Shown: positions 45,536-55,621, counted from the stretch's first letter. The stretch: 62,551 nt of DNA from Rhodoplanes serenus (GCA_945897515.1 CAMDFO010000022.1:1-62551), one strand, 5' to 3'. Notes: generated from the sequence alone by a model not told the origin. Made by a program: numbers and translations.

Positions 45536-45853
45536 GTGACGACACCTCCCCCGAACGAACCCAAAAGCCGTATTTTACAGTTCCGGCAGCGCGGCTCGCT
45601 GTTCAAACGAAATGCGCCTCATCCGTCACCGGTCGACGATCTGGCGAAATACGAGAGCGCCGGACCGGACGCCGAGGACGACTACCGTCACCGCATGGTG
45701 ATGAACGGTCTCGCCGCCCTCGTGATCGTGGTGCTGATCGGGATTGGCGTGTGGATCGCCGATACCATGGCGGAAATGCGCAAAAACCAGGATTGCGTGC
45801 TGATGGGACGCCGCGCCTGTGCGCCGGTCGAGGCCCCGCTCCAACCGCGGTAG
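45536..45853 (+). CDS. Small single-span membrane protein
   Basis: A 105-residue protein. A polar N-terminal part (PNEPKSRILQFRQRGSLFKR, then AKYESAGPDAEDDYRHRM) is followed by one membrane segment (LAALVIVVLIGIGVWIADTM) and a short outer tail with two Cys (QDCVLMGRRACAPVE). No named family recognised. I use the GTG at 45536; an ATG ten codons upstream is possible. It converges on the rlpA-like gene with only two bases between stops. Confidence 0.7.
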   Translation: MTTPPPNEPKSRILQFRQRGSLFKRNAPHPSPVDDLAKYESAGPDAEDDYRHRMVMNGLAALVIVVLIGIGVWIADTMAEMRKNQDCVLMGRRACAPVEAPLQPR

Positions 45854-45855
45854 TC

Positions 45856-46203
45856 CTAGCGGACCGCCAGCGTTACCGGCGCGAGTCCGGAAAAGCCGAG
45901 CGCACGGGCGCCGGCGGGGGTTACGTCGATCACCCGGCCACGGATGAAGGGGCCGCGGTCGTTGATGCGAACCGTGACCGACTTGCCGTTCCGTTTGTTG
46001 GTGACCTGCACCATGGTGCCAAAACGTAGCGTCTTGTGCGCGGCGGTCAGGCCGCCCGGTTCGGCGCGTTCGCCGCTCGCGGTCTTACCGCCCTTGTAGG
46101 CATAGACCGAAGCGACGCCGGATTCGGCCAGCGCCGCAGTGGAGAAGCCTGCACCGGAAAAGACCACGCAAAGGGCACACGGCAAAATCGACTTTCCGAT
46201 CAA
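45856..46203 (-). CDS. RlpA-like double-psi beta-barrel protein
   Basis: A 115-residue exported protein. After a signal peptide (IGKSILPCALCVVFSGAGFSTAALA) comes a lone RlpA barrel: GVASVYAYKGGKTASGE, LTAAHKTLRFGTMVQVTN, and VTVRINDRGPFIRGRVIDVT with the conserved Asp. RlpA proteins are lytic transglycosylases or peptidoglycan binders at septa; this one lacks a SPOR domain. The start appears to be TTG with GGAGGAG seven bases upstream, an unusual but well-supported initiation. Confidence 0.87.
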   Translation of the reverse strand: MIGKSILPCALCVVFSGAGFSTAALAESGVASVYAYKGGKTASGERAEPGGLTAAHKTLRFGTMVQVTNKRNGKSVTVRINDRGPFIRGRVIDVTPAGARALGFSGLAPVTLAVR

Positions 46204-46321
46204 ATCACTCTCCTCCGCGCGGTCACACCCGCCAGCGGGTCAAAAGGCCCGCGATTGCGGCCCTGATAGGGCCAAGGGCACTTGTGCAGACAACGCGGAC
46301 GGCGCCATTCGGTTGCGGGCG

Positions 46322-46339
46322 CTGTCATGTCCCTTCCAC
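46322..46339 (+). promoter_or_regulatory. Candidate PHO box upstream of ugpB
   Basis: CTGTCAT, four bases, then CTTCCAC has the 7+4+7 layout of a PhoB site (consensus CTGTCAT-N4-CTGTCAY). The first half is perfect and the second matches five of seven. A TACAAT -10-like word starts 18 bases downstream (46358-46363). ugp genes belong to the Pho regulon in rhizobia and E. coli, so the site is plausible. Confidence 0.45.
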
Positions 46340-46446
46340 CCGGAGCGCTTTGCACCCTACAATTCGGCCAATCGACGGCACGGACGCGCCGCCTGGCTCG
46401 CATTGGGCAAGCCCGTCCGCAAAAAGCACTCAGGGAGGAACCGAAC

Positions 46447-47760
46447 ATGATCGCACGCAACATCGCCGCCGCCGCTGTCCTGGTGGCAGCGACAACGTCC
46501 GCCCACGCGCAAGTCGAAATTCAGTGGTGGCACGCCATGACCGGCGGCAACAACCAGGTGATCGTGCGGCTCGCCGACGAGTTCAACGGCTTGCAGAAGG
46601 AATACAAGATCGTTCCGACCTACAAGGGCAGCTACCCCGACACGATGAACGCGGGCATCGCCGCGTTCCGCGCGGGCAACGCGCCGCACATCCTGCAAGT
46701 GTTCGAGGTCGGCACCGCCACCATGATGGCGGCGACCGGTGCGGTGAAGCCGGTGCACGTGCTGATGCGCGAAGCCGGCGAGAAGTTCGATCCGCAGGCC
46801 TACGTTTCGGCGGTCGCGGGCTACTACTCGACGTCGAAGGGCGAGATGCTCTCGCTGCCGTTCAATTCGTCGTCCACCGTGATGTGGATCAACAAGGACG
46901 CGTTCCGCAAGGCCGGGCTCAATCCGGACGTGCCGCCGAAAACCTGGCCGGAGGTGTTCGAGGCCGCCAAGAAGCTGAAGGCTTCGGGCCATCCGAACTG
47001 CGGCTTCTCCAACGCCTGGGTGACGTGGGTGAACGTCGAGCAGCTCGCCGCCTGGCACAACATCTCGCTCTCGACCAAGGCCAACGGACTCGACGGCTTC
47101 GACACCGTGCTGCAGTTCAACAGCCCGACGCACGTCAAGCATCTGGAAACCCTGATCGCGCTGCAGAAAGACAAGACCTACGATTATTCGGGCCGCACCA
47201 ACACCGGCGAAGGCCGCTTCACGTCCGGCGAATGCCCGATCTTCCTGACCTCGTCGGGATTCTTCGGCAACGTGCGCGCCAACGCCAAGTTCGAATGGCG
47301 CAACGCACCGATGCCCTACTATGACGACGTGGCAGGCGCGCCGCAGAACTCGATCATCGGCGGCGCTTCGCTGTGGGTGATGGGCGGCAAGAAGCCCGAA
47401 GAATATAAGGGCGTGGCGAAGTTCTTCGCGTTCCTGTCGGAGACCGACCGGCAGGTCGCGATCCACAAGTCGTCGGGCTATCTGCCGATCACCAAGGCGG
47501 CGTACCAGAAGACCAAGGAGTCCGGCTACTACAAGGAGAACCCGCATCTCGAGACGCCGCTGCTGGAGCTGACCAACAAGGAGCCCACGGAGAATTCGCG
47601 GGGCTTGCGGCTCGGCAACATGGTGCAACTGCGCGATGTCTGGGCCGAGGAGATCGAGGCGGCGCTCGCCGGCAAGAAGTCGGCGAAGGCCGCACTCGAT
47701 GCCGCCGTTGCGCGCGGCAACACCATGCTTCGCCAGTTCGAACGGACCGTGACGCGGTGA
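46447..47760 (+). CDS. ugpB: sn-glycerol-3-phosphate ABC transporter substrate-binding protein
   Basis: A 437-residue periplasmic receptor. The signal peptide [21 protein letters not shown] precedes [20 protein letters not shown] and [20 protein letters not shown]. Further UgpB landmarks are [29 protein letters not shown] and [14 protein letters not shown]. It binds glycerol-3-phosphate or glycerophosphodiesters. The motifs and the complete ugpBAEC order support the specific call over a generic sugar receptor. GGGAGG is eight bases before the ATG. It opens the operon behind a candidate PHO box. Confidence 0.95.
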   Translation: MIARNIAAAAVLVAATTSAHAQVEIQWWHAMTGGNNQVIVRLADEFNGLQKEYKIVPTYKGSYPDTMNAGIAAFRAGNAPHILQVFEVGTATMMAATGAVKPVHVLMREAGEKFDPQAYVSAVAGYYSTSKGEMLSLPFNSSSTVMWINKDAFRKAGLNPDVPPKTWPEVFEAAKKLKASGHPNCGFSNAWVTWVNVEQLAAWHNISLSTKANGLDGFDTVLQFNSPTHVKHLETLIALQKDKTYDYSGRTNTGEGRFTSGECPIFLTSSGFFGNVRANAKFEWRNAPMPYYDDVAGAPQNSIIGGASLWVMGGKKPEEYKGVAKFFAFLSETDRQVAIHKSSGYLPITKAAYQKTKESGYYKENPHLETPLLELTNKEPTENSRGLRLGNMVQLRDVWAEEIEAALAGKKSAKAALDAAVARGNTMLRQFERTVTR

Positions 47761-47812
47761 ACGGCAACGGGCGGACCATTCGTCGGTCCGCCCGCCTCCG
47801 CCGCAGGAGCCC

Positions 47813-48691
47813 ATGAAGCGTTCGGTCTTCACCCATCGCCTGCTGCCCTACGCGCTGCTTGGCCCGCAGATCGCGATCACCATCATTTTCTTCTACTGGC
47901 CGGCGATCCAGGCAGTCTGGCAATCGTTCCTGCTGCAGGATGCATTCGGCCTTTCGACGATGTTCGTCGGGCTTGAGAACTACGCCACGCTAATTGGGCA
48001 GCCCGAGTATTATCATACGCTGGTCAACACGCTGATCTTCTCGGCGCTGGTGGCAATCATCTCGCTGTCGCTCGCGCTGCTGCTGGCGGTGCAGGCGGAC
48101 AAGCCGCTGCGCGCCGGCGGCGTCTATCGCACGTTGCTGATCTGGCCCTATGCGGTCGCACCCGCGGTCGCCGGAGTACTCTGGGCCTTCATGTTCCAAC
48201 CCTCGTTAGGTCTGCTCGCCAGGGGCCTGCGCGAGATGGGCATCGACTGGAATCCGCTGCTCGACGGCAACCACGCCATGACCATGGTCGTGGCGGCCGC
48301 CGCCTGGAAGCAGATTTCGTACAACTTCCTGTTTTTCCTCGCCGGTCTCGCGGCGATTCCGAGGAGCGTGCTCGAAGCCGCCGCGATCGACGGCGCCAGC
48401 CCGACACGGCGGTTCTGGACCATCGTGTTTCCGCTGCTGTCTCCGACCACGTTCTTTCTGATCGTCGTCAACATCGTCTACGCGTTCTTCGACACGTTCG
48501 GCATCATCGACGCCATGACCGCCGGCGGGCCCGCCAAGGCGACCGAAACTTTGGTCTACAAGGTCTATTTCGACGGCCGGCTGGGCGGCGACCTCGGCGG
48601 CTCCGCCGCGCAATCGGTGATCCTGATGGTCATGGTGATCGGGTTGACCGCAATCCAGTTCCGCTACGTCGAGCGCAAGGTGACGTACTGA
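47813..48691 (+). CDS. ugpA: sn-glycerol-3-phosphate ABC transporter permease UgpA
   Basis: A 292-residue MalF-type permease with six membrane segments: [20 protein letters not shown] starts segment 1, and [20 protein letters not shown] is the EAA loop contacting UgpC. The periplasmic [18 protein letters not shown] region is typical of UgpA. AGGAG precedes the ATG 52 bases after ugpB. Its TGA overlaps the ugpE ATG (TGATG), so the two permeases are made in coupled fashion. Confidence 0.95.
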   Translation: MKRSVFTHRLLPYALLGPQIAITIIFFYWPAIQAVWQSFLLQDAFGLSTMFVGLENYATLIGQPEYYHTLVNTLIFSALVAIISLSLALLLAVQADKPLRAGGVYRTLLIWPYAVAPAVAGVLWAFMFQPSLGLLARGLREMGIDWNPLLDGNHAMTMVVAAAAWKQISYNFLFFLAGLAAIPRSVLEAAAIDGASPTRRFWTIVFPLLSPTTFFLIVVNIVYAFFDTFGIIDAMTAGGPAKATETLVYKVYFDGRLGGDLGGSAAQSVILMVMVIGLTAIQFRYVERKVTY

Positions 48692-49539
48692 TGGTCGAAC
48701 AGCACCGCTTCGGGAACGTCCTGCCGCACCTGATCCTGTGGATCGGGATCCTGATCGTGGCGTTCCCGGTCTATGTCGCTTTCGTCGGCTCGACCCACGA
48801 GCCCACGATCATTTCCAACGGCCAGATGCCGCCGTGGCCGGGCGCGCATATGATCGAGAACTACTACCGGACGATCTTCGTCGGCACGAGCGGCACCACG
48901 CGCGAGCCGGTCGGCACCATGCTGATCAACAGCTTCATCATGGCGATGGTGATCGCCTGCGGCAAGATTGCGATCTCGATCCTGTCCGCATACGCCATCG
49001 TGTACTTCCGCTTTCCACTGCAGATGACGGCGTTCTGGGTGATCTTCATCACGCTGATGCTGCCGGTCGAGGTGCGCATCTATCCGACCTACAAGATCGC
49101 CGCCGACCTCAACCTGCTCGACACCTACGCCGGACTGACGCTGCCGCTCGTCGCCTCGGCGACCGCGACCCTGTTGTTCCGGCAATTCTTCATGACGGTG
49201 CCGGACGAGCTGGTCGAGGCGTCGCGCATCGACGGCGCGGGTCCGTTCCGCTTTTTCAAGGATACCCTGCTGCCGCTGTCGCGCACCAACATGGCGGCGC
49301 TGTTCGTCATTCTCTTTATCTATGGCTGGAACCAGTATCTCTGGCCGCTGCTCATTACGACGCGCGATGAGATGCAGACCATCGTCATCGGCATCAAGAA
49401 GATGATCGTGACCGCAGACGCCATCACCGAATGGCAGCTTGTCATGGCAACCGCGATGCTCGCCATGCTGCCGCCGGTCGCGGTCGTGGTGCTGATGCAG
49501 AAGCTGTTCGTGCGCGGCCTCGTGGAGACGGAAAAGTAA
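48691..49539 (+). CDS. ugpE: sn-glycerol-3-phosphate ABC transporter permease UgpE
   Basis: A 282-residue MalG-type permease. The start [20 protein letters not shown] is segment 1; [20 protein letters not shown] is the EAA loop; [20 protein letters not shown] is the UgpE-typical segment near the C-terminus. It forms the channel with UgpA. It overlaps ugpA by one base and is followed by ugpC after two bases. Confidence 0.95.
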   Translation: MVEQHRFGNVLPHLILWIGILIVAFPVYVAFVGSTHEPTIISNGQMPPWPGAHMIENYYRTIFVGTSGTTREPVGTMLINSFIMAMVIACGKIAISILSAYAIVYFRFPLQMTAFWVIFITLMLPVEVRIYPTYKIAADLNLLDTYAGLTLPLVASATATLLFRQFFMTVPDELVEASRIDGAGPFRFFKDTLLPLSRTNMAALFVILFIYGWNQYLWPLLITTRDEMQTIVIGIKKMIVTADAITEWQLVMATAMLAMLPPVAVVVLMQKLFVRGLVETEK

Positions 49540-49541
49540 AA

Positions 49542-50606
49542 ATGGCAGCCGTCACGCTCAACGAGGTGGGGAAGGTTTATGCCGGCGGCGTCGAAGCCGT
49601 CAAAGGCGTCAGCTTCGAGGTCGCGGACGGCGCGTTCTGCGTGCTGGTCGGCCCTTCCGGCTGCGGCAAATCCACCTTGCTGCGCATGATCGCGGGCATC
49701 GAGACGATCTCGTCGGGCACGATCACGATCGGCGACCGCGTCGTCAACGACATCGAGCCGGCGTCGCGCGACATCGCGATGGTGTTCCAGAACTACGCGC
49801 TCTATCCGCACATGAAGGTCTACGACAACATGGCGTACGGCCTGCGCAATCGCGGCACGCCGAAGCCGGAGATCGAGGCCCGGGTGCGCGAGGCCGCGCG
49901 CATCCTGGAGATCGACCAGCTCCTGAACAGGAAGCCGCGCGAACTGTCTGGCGGCCAGCGCCAACGCGTCGCCATGGGTCGCGCGATCGTGCGCAAGCCG
50001 AAGGCGTTCCTGTTCGACGAGCCGCTGTCGAACCTCGACGCCAAGCTGCGGGTGTCGATGCGGGTCGAGATCAAGAAGCTGCAGCGGGCGCTCGCCACCA
50101 CCTCGGTCTACGTCACGCACGACCAGCTCGAAGCCATGACGCTGGCCGACATGCTGGTGGTGATGAACGCCGGCCGCGTCGAGCAGATCGGCGCGCCGCT
50201 TGCGGTCTACGAGAAGCCCGCGACCACATTCGTCGCATCGTTCATCGGTGCGCCGCCGATGAACCTCCTGCCGATGACCCGCGCCGAAGCGGAAGCGCTG
50301 ATCGAGGGCGCCCCGCTCGGGGTGCCCGACGAGGGCGCCATCGTCGGCGTGCGGCCCGAAGACCTGATGCTGCCCACCGGCGGGGCGCGGCCGCCCGGTT
50401 CGATCGCGCTCGAACTCACGGTCGGGGCGATCGAGCGCGTCGGGCCGGAAACCTTCGTCTATGGCAACATGGCGCGGGGCGATGGCGTCATCGTGCGGCT
50501 GCCCGGACAGGTGGCGCCGGCCTCGGGCGAACGCGTGAGCGCGGTGGCGCCGCGGGAAAAGCTGCACATGTTCAGCGCCGATGGACGACAGCGCCTGAGC
50601 GGCTAG
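49542..50606 (+). CDS. ugpC: sn-glycerol-3-phosphate ABC transporter ATPase UgpC
   Basis: A 354-residue MalK-type ATPase. Walker A GPSGCGKS is near 37-44, Q-loop [20 protein letters not shown], signature [20 protein letters not shown], Walker [16 protein letters not shown], and switch His [13 protein letters not shown]. The C-terminal TOBE-type domain ([11 protein letters not shown] and [14 protein letters not shown]) completes it. The ATG sits two bases after ugpE without a separate strong ribosome site. No ugpQ phosphodiesterase gene follows. Confidence 0.95.
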   Translation: MAAVTLNEVGKVYAGGVEAVKGVSFEVADGAFCVLVGPSGCGKSTLLRMIAGIETISSGTITIGDRVVNDIEPASRDIAMVFQNYALYPHMKVYDNMAYGLRNRGTPKPEIEARVREAARILEIDQLLNRKPRELSGGQRQRVAMGRAIVRKPKAFLFDEPLSNLDAKLRVSMRVEIKKLQRALATTSVYVTHDQLEAMTLADMLVVMNAGRVEQIGAPLAVYEKPATTFVASFIGAPPMNLLPMTRAEAEALIEGAPLGVPDEGAIVGVRPEDLMLPTGGARPPGSIALELTVGAIERVGPETFVYGNMARGDGVIVRLPGQVAPASGERVSAVAPREKLHMFSADGRQRLSG

Positions 50607-50621
50607 CCTGCCGGTCGCGTT

Positions 50622-51116
50622 CTACCGCAAGCGATCCGCCACCTTGGCGATGCCGGCTTTGGCGCAGGCCTCGTCCGCCTCCTGTCCACCGGATGCGCCA
50701 CTCACGCCCACCGCCCCGATGGCGTCATCGCCAACCATGATCGGCACGCCGCCGCCAAGCGGAATGACCTCGTCGAGGCTGCGCTGGCCGGCGAGGCCGG
50801 TTTCGCTGCGCTTGGCCCATTCGGAAGACGTGCGCCGGAATGTGCGCGCGGTATAGGCCTTGCGACGGGCCAGCTCTGGGCTGTGGGGCGGCGTGGCGTC
50901 GCCGCGCAGCAGCACCCGCACCTGCCCGGCGCGATCGACCACCGCAACCGAGACGCCGCGGCCATCCTTCGCGCAGTGCTCGATCGCGCCGTCCGCGATG
51001 GCGCGCGCCATCAGCAGCGAGACGTTGCGCTCCATGATGACCCCCTGCGCCCCGCCGGCTCCGGCCCCTGCGAGCCACGCCGCGGCTCCGACGCAAACCT
51101 TGTGGACAATGGACAT
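50622..51116 (-). CDS. Exported GlcG/HbpS-type heme-binding-like protein
   Basis: A 164-residue protein of the GlcG/HbpS fold: LLMARAIADGAIEHCAKDGR, VSVAVVDRAGQVRVLLRGD, RRKAYTARTFRRTSSEWA and VIPLGGGVPIMVGDDAIGAVGVSG trace the whole domain. The N-terminus (SIVHKVCVGAAAWLAGAGAG) looks like a short signal peptide. Family members bind heme or degradation products, or accompany glycolate enzymes. GGGGAGG precedes the ATG. It is convergent with ugpC and diverges from acpXL across 234 bp. Confidence 0.88.
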   Translation of the reverse strand: MSIVHKVCVGAAAWLAGAGAGGAQGVIMERNVSLLMARAIADGAIEHCAKDGRGVSVAVVDRAGQVRVLLRGDATPPHSPELARRKAYTARTFRRTSSEWAKRSETGLAGQRSLDEVIPLGGGVPIMVGDDAIGAVGVSGASGGQEADEACAKAGIAKVADRLR

Positions 51117-51350
51117 GAGCAGCCTCCCCAGCCGTTCGGCCTTGCCGTCGGATAATATGGGTTAAAGCACCGCGTTGGGCCGCTGATTCGCGAAGATCGG
51201 CGCAAATCCCCCACCATTGAACTCGCCGCCCCTCTTCGCTATACGGGCTGCGGCTTCCCGCGGGGGACAGGGCCGAATCGCGGGCGCCGTCCAATCCCGC
51301 AGCCACGCCGGTCGGCGCGGTCAAAAACACAATTTACTCAGGGATTTGCG

Positions 51351-51632
51351 ATGTCATCGACCTTCGACACCGTTGCCAACATCATCGCCGAGACGTGCGA
51401 TATCCCACGCGACACGATTAAGCCTGAGAGCCACGCCATCGACGATCTGGGCATCGACAGCCTGGACTTTCTCGACATCGCCTTCGCCATCGACAAGGCC
51501 TTCGGCATCAAGCTGCCGCTCGAGCAATGGACCCAGGAGGTCAACGACGGCAAGGCCACGACCGAGCAATACTTTGTTCTGAAGAATCTCAGCGCGCGCA
51601 TTGACGACCTGGTCGCCGCCAAGGGAGCCTGA
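51351..51632 (+). CDS. acpXL: Very-long-chain acyl carrier protein AcpXL
   Basis: A 93-residue acyl carrier protein. The phosphopantetheine Ser is residue 37 in [15 protein letters not shown]. The length and the C-terminal region ([20 protein letters not shown]) match AcpXL rather than the 78-residue housekeeping AcpP. AcpXL carries the growing C28-type hydroxy fatty acid later attached to lipid A. It opens a tightly spaced six-gene run ending with the acyltransferase at 56560. Confidence 0.95.
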   Translation: MSSTFDTVANIIAETCDIPRDTIKPESHAIDDLGIDSLDFLDIAFAIDKAFGIKLPLEQWTQEVNDGKATTEQYFVLKNLSARIDDLVAAKGA

Positions 51633-51646
51633 TCCTCAGGGGACCA

Positions 51647-52120
51647 ATGCGGCTCGAGTATTTCCAGCTCATCGACCGGATCACCGAACTCAATCTCACC
51701 GAGCTGACGGTCCGCGCCGAGGCCAACGTGCCGGCTGCCAGCACGATCTTTGAAGGCCACTTTCCGGGTTATCCGCTGATGCCGGGGGTGCTGCTGATCG
51801 AGACCATGGCTCAGACTTCGGGTTGGCTGGTGATCGCGCGAATGAATTTTGAACGGATGCCGTTTCTCGCCGCGGTGAAGCAGGCCAAGCTCCGCACCTT
51901 CGTCCAACCCGGTCAGTCGCTCCAGGTCAGCGCCACGCTTGCCCACGAGGGATCCGGATACATGGTGACCGACGCCGAAATCCGGGCCGACGGCAAGCTG
52001 GTCTGCGACGCCAGCCTGACGTTGCGCACCATGCCGTTTCCCAACCCCGAATTCCGCGCCAACATGACGGAAGTCGCCAAACGCATCGGGCTTCCGATGG
52101 GAGCGGTTGTCGATGGCTGA
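51647..52120 (+). CDS. fabZ: 3-hydroxyacyl-ACP dehydratase (FabZ-like, VLCFA cluster)
   Basis: A 157-residue hot-dog-fold dehydratase. AASTIFEGHFPGYPLMPGVLLIETMAQ holds the FabZ motif: His in EGHFPGYPLMPG and the following acidic Glu. It removes water from 3-hydroxyacyl-AcpXL during elongation. AGGGGAC lies just before the ATG, 14 bases after acpXL. The C-terminus overlaps the next gene by eight bases. Final hydroxylation of the acyl chain is not explained by genes seen here. Confidence 0.93.
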   Translation: MRLEYFQLIDRITELNLTELTVRAEANVPAASTIFEGHFPGYPLMPGVLLIETMAQTSGWLVIARMNFERMPFLAAVKQAKLRTFVQPGQSLQVSATLAHEGSGYMVTDAEIRADGKLVCDASLTLRTMPFPNPEFRANMTEVAKRIGLPMGAVVDG

Positions 52121-53306
52121 GACGGCGCGCGAAGCCTGGATCACCGGCATCGGCATCGTCTCATGTCTTGGCGAAGGCCCGGATGCCCATTGGCAGGCGC
52201 TGAACGCCGGCGCACCCTCGCCCATCGCGCCGGCATTTGATCCTTACATCGTTCATCCGATCGCTCCGCTCGATCTCGACAAGCAGATCCCCAAGAAGGG
52301 CGACCAGCGCCAGATGGAAGCGTGGCAACGCATCGGCACCTATGCCGCCGGTCTTGCCCTCGACTCCGCAGGCGTCAAAGGCAACGCCGACCTGCTGACG
52401 CGGATGGACATGATCGTGGCCGCCGGCGGCGGCGAGCGCGACATCGCCGTCGATGCAGCGATCCTCAACGGTCTTCCCAAGGCCCCGAAGCCGGCGGCGT
52501 TCCTCAACGAGCGGCTGATGAGCGACCTGCGGCCCACGCTGTTCCTGGCTCAGCTCTCCAACCTGCTCGCGGGCAACATCTCGATCGTTCACGGCGTTAC
52601 CGGTTCGTCGCGCACGTTCATGGGCGAGGAGTCGGCAGGCGTCGACGCCGTTCGCATCGCGCTGTCGCGCGTGGCGGCAGGCCAGAGCGAGATCGGGCTG
52701 GTCGGCGGCGCCTTCAATGCCGAACGCAAGGACATGCTGCTGCTGATGGATGCCGGCGGCTTCCTGCTGCGCGGCGGCCACGCGCCGGTGTGGCAGCGCG
52801 CCGCAAAGGGCGGCGGCATGGCGCTCGGCTCGCTTGGCGCATTCCTGGTGGTGGAATCAAAGGATCACGCGCAGAAACGCGGCGCCACACCGCTCGCCCG
52901 GCTAACAGCGGTGCTGTCCGACCGGTCACGGCGGCCGGCCGGTGCGATCTCCGCGTCGCTCGCACGCATGTGGCAGCGGATCGCGCCGAACCTTCGCCCC
53001 GGCAGCCATGCGGTGATTTCCGGCACCACCGGGGCCGAGCCCGCCATCGCAGAGGAACGGGCCTTCCTCGAAAGCGTCGGCGTCCCCGTACGTGCCACCG
53101 GCACCCACATCGGACACGGCTTCGAGCCGCAATTTGTCATGAACATTGCGCTTGCCACCCTCGCCCTGAAGCACCAAATGCTATTTCCTCCGGCCGATAC
53201 GTCGGGGATTGAGCAGCCGATGCAGGGCACGCCCGCGCAGGTGATCGTCACCAGCGTCGGACACTGGCGCGGCGAAGGCATCGCGCTGGTCGAAGCGGTG
53301 CGGTGA
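52113..53306 (+). CDS. Ketoacyl-ACP synthase homologue lacking the catalytic Cys (FabF2XL-like)
   Basis: A 397-residue thiolase-fold protein. The N-terminus EAWITGIGIVSCLGEGPDAHW is ketoacyl-synthase-like. At the place of the active-site Cys (TACSS in normal enzymes) it reads HGVTGSSRTF, with Thr163 aligning to the Cys. The first catalytic His motif is also changed (SGTTGAEPAIAEE instead of AHGTGT), while a GHGFE segment keeps a His. It resembles a chain-length-factor partner for the intact synthase encoded next. Rhizobial VLCFA clusters carry two synthases in this order. The ATG at 52113 lies inside fabZ. Confidence 0.85.
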   Translation: MAETAREAWITGIGIVSCLGEGPDAHWQALNAGAPSPIAPAFDPYIVHPIAPLDLDKQIPKKGDQRQMEAWQRIGTYAAGLALDSAGVKGNADLLTRMDMIVAAGGGERDIAVDAAILNGLPKAPKPAAFLNERLMSDLRPTLFLAQLSNLLAGNISIVHGVTGSSRTFMGEESAGVDAVRIALSRVAAGQSEIGLVGGAFNAERKDMLLLMDAGGFLLRGGHAPVWQRAAKGGGMALGSLGAFLVVESKDHAQKRGATPLARLTAVLSDRSRRPAGAISASLARMWQRIAPNLRPGSHAVISGTTGAEPAIAEERAFLESVGVPVRATGTHIGHGFEPQFVMNIALATLALKHQMLFPPADTSGIEQPMQGTPAQVIVTSVGHWRGEGIALVEAVR

Positions 53307-53318
53307 AGGAGACTGGAC

Positions 53319-54599
53319 ATGGCAACCTCGCGCGATTCCCTGGGGCGCCCCATCGTCGTCGTCACCGGCATGGGCGTTATTACGTCGCTCGGCACGGGCA
53401 AGAGCGACAATTGGCAAAAGCTGACCGCGGGCCAGTCCGGCATCCGACGGATCACAAGGTTTGCGACTGAGGCGCTCAAGACCACCGTGTCAGGCGCGGT
53501 GGATTTTGTGCCGGTCGAGCCGTTCTGCTCATCCGAGCTGACCGAACGGCTCGCCGAGATCGCAACCGAAGAGGCCGTCGCGCAGTCCGGGCTCGGCACC
53601 AAGGGGAATTTTCCGGGGCCGCTGTTTCTCGCTGTCGCGCCGGTGGAGATCGAGTGGCTGCATCGCGAGGCGTTGGCCGCGGAGTCGCGCTCCAACGACA
53701 CGGTCGGCTACGACGACCTGTTGCGCGCCACCGCATCCGGACGGTTCGGCGCGATCCATGACCGCTGCGTGTTCGGCTCGGTCGCCGAACATCTCGCCGA
53801 TACGTTCGGCACCCAGGGCTCGCCGATTTCGCTGTCGACCGCCTGCGCCTCGGGCGCGAGCGCGATCCAACTCGGCCTCGAAGCGATCCGCCGCGGCGAG
53901 ACCGATGCGGCGCTCTGCGTCGCGGCCGACGGCTCGGTCAATCCGGAGGCGCTGATCCGATTTTCGCTGCTCTCGGCACTTTCGACGGCGAACGAGGTGC
54001 CGGAGGCGGCGGCGAAGCCGTTCTCCAAGAACCGCGACGGCTTCGTAATGGCCGAAGGCGCGGGCGCGCTGGTGCTGGAAAGCCTGGAAGCGGCGCAGGC
54101 GCGCGGCGCAAAGATCCTGGGCGTGATCGAGGGTTGCGGCGAGATGACCGACGCCTTCCACCGCACGCGGTCGAGCCCGGACGGCAAGCCGATCATCGGC
54201 TGCATCCGCAATGCGCTGACCGACGCGGCGCTGGCGCCGGAGGACATCGACCACATCAACGCCCACGGCACCAGCACGCCCGAGAACGACAAGATGGAAG
54301 CCATGGGCATGATCGCGGTGTTCGGCGAGCGCGCCAAGACGATCCCGACATCCTCGAACAAATCAATGATCGGGCACACGCTGTCCGCGGCGGGCGCGGT
54401 TGAGGCGGTGATCTCGCTGATGACGCTGGATCACCAGCGCATTCCGCCGACCATCAACTACAAGCTGCCCGATCCGGCGATCCCGCTCGACGTCGTGCCC
54501 AATGTGGCGCGCGACGCCCGCGTCACGCATGTCATCTCCAATTCGTTCGGGTTCGGCGGCCAGAACGTCTCGCTGGTGATGGGCCGCGAGCCGGCCTGA
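53319..54599 (+). CDS. Beta-ketoacyl-ACP synthase, catalytically complete (FabF1XL-like)
   Basis: A 426-residue condensing enzyme with the full Cys-His-His triad: Cys176 in SLSTACASGASAIQ, His in INAHGTSTPENDKM, and His in SNKSMIGHTLSAAGA. It elongates acyl-AcpXL with malonyl units to very long chains. GAAGGAG is well placed before the ATG, 12 bases after the preceding synthase-like gene. The stop overlaps the alcohol dehydrogenase gene as TGATG. Likely partner: the Cys-less homologue upstream. Confidence 0.94.
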   Translation: MATSRDSLGRPIVVVTGMGVITSLGTGKSDNWQKLTAGQSGIRRITRFATEALKTTVSGAVDFVPVEPFCSSELTERLAEIATEEAVAQSGLGTKGNFPGPLFLAVAPVEIEWLHREALAAESRSNDTVGYDDLLRATASGRFGAIHDRCVFGSVAEHLADTFGTQGSPISLSTACASGASAIQLGLEAIRRGETDAALCVAADGSVNPEALIRFSLLSALSTANEVPEAAAKPFSKNRDGFVMAEGAGALVLESLEAAQARGAKILGVIEGCGEMTDAFHRTRSSPDGKPIIGCIRNALTDAALAPEDIDHINAHGTSTPENDKMEAMGMIAVFGERAKTIPTSSNKSMIGHTLSAAGAVEAVISLMTLDHQRIPPTINYKLPDPAIPLDVVPNVARDARVTHVISNSFGFGGQNVSLVMGREPA

Positions 54600-55621
54600 T
54601 GCGCGCACTCACGCTGCTCGGCGACCGCAAACTCGAACTGGTCGACACCCCTGCCCCGCCGCCGCCCGGCTCGGGCGAGGTGCAGATCGCCGTTAAGGCG
54701 GTCGCGCTCAATCATCTCGACCTGTGGGGCTTTCGCGGCATGGCGTTCGCCAAGCGAAAGTTTCCCGTGGTCGTGGGTGTCGAGGCGGCGGGCGAGATCG
54801 CCGCCGTCGGCGCGGGCGCAAGCAAATTCAAGCCTGGCGACAAGGTGGTGATGTACGGCGCGCTGACTTGCGGCGCCTGCAAGGCCTGCCGCGAGGGCCG
54901 CGATAATCTGTGCGAGAATGTCGCCGGCATCATGGGCTTTCATGTCGACGGTTTCGCCCGCGACCGCCTCAACCTCGCGGAACGCCTGGTCATCCCGGTA
55001 CCGGCGAATGTAAGCCTGCGCGACGCGGCCTGCGCGCCGATCGGGTTCTCCACCGTCGAACACATGCTGTTCGACAACGCCAAGCTGCAACCGGGCGAGA
55101 CCATCCTGGTGCAGGCCGGCGGCTCCGGCATCGGCACCGCCGCGATCCTGATGGCGAAGGCGATCGGCTGCACCGTCATCACCACGGTGGGCGACGACGA
55201 CAAGGCCGAGAAGGCCAAAGCGCTCGGCGCCGATCACGTCATCAACTATCGCAAGGACCGGTTCGAGACGATCACGCGCAAGCTGACCGGCAAGAAGGGC
55301 GTCGACGTGGTGTTCGAGCACGTCGGCGGCGAAGGCTTCAACGGCTCGCTGCTGGTGCTCAAGCGCGGCGGAAGGCTGGTCACCTGCGGTTCGACGGCGG
55401 GGCCGTCGATTCAGTTCAACCTGATGCAACTGTTCCAGCAGCAGTACAAGATCTTTGGCTCGTTCGGCGCGACGATGCGCAACATCGCCGACGGACTGGC
55501 GAAAATGGCGAGTGGAATTCTGCCGGTGATCGATACCGAAGTACCGCTCGCCGAATTCGAGCGCGGGCTGGCGCGACTGGAAAGCCGCCAGGTGTTCGGC
55601 AAGATCATCGTCCATTTCTAA
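54599..55621 (+). CDS. Medium-chain zinc-type alcohol dehydrogenase of the VLCFA cluster
   Basis: A 340-residue MDR-family dehydrogenase. The N-terminal GroES-like domain has a structural-zinc loop (CGACKACREGRDNLCENVAG); LVQAGGSGIGTAAILMAKAI is the NAD(P) motif; NHLDLWGFRGMA gives an altered first catalytic-metal region. Its counterpart in rhizobial lipid A clusters is needed for normal VLCFA structure, though its exact reaction is not settled. It overlaps the upstream synthase by one base. Confidence 0.9.
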   Translation: MRALTLLGDRKLELVDTPAPPPPGSGEVQIAVKAVALNHLDLWGFRGMAFAKRKFPVVVGVEAAGEIAAVGAGASKFKPGDKVVMYGALTCGACKACREGRDNLCENVAGIMGFHVDGFARDRLNLAERLVIPVPANVSLRDAACAPIGFSTVEHMLFDNAKLQPGETILVQAGGSGIGTAAILMAKAIGCTVITTVGDDDKAEKAKALGADHVINYRKDRFETITRKLTGKKGVDVVFEHVGGEGFNGSLLVLKRGGRLVTCGSTAGPSIQFNLMQLFQQQYKIFGSFGATMRNIADGLAKMASGILPVIDTEVPLAEFERGLARLESRQVFGKIIVHF

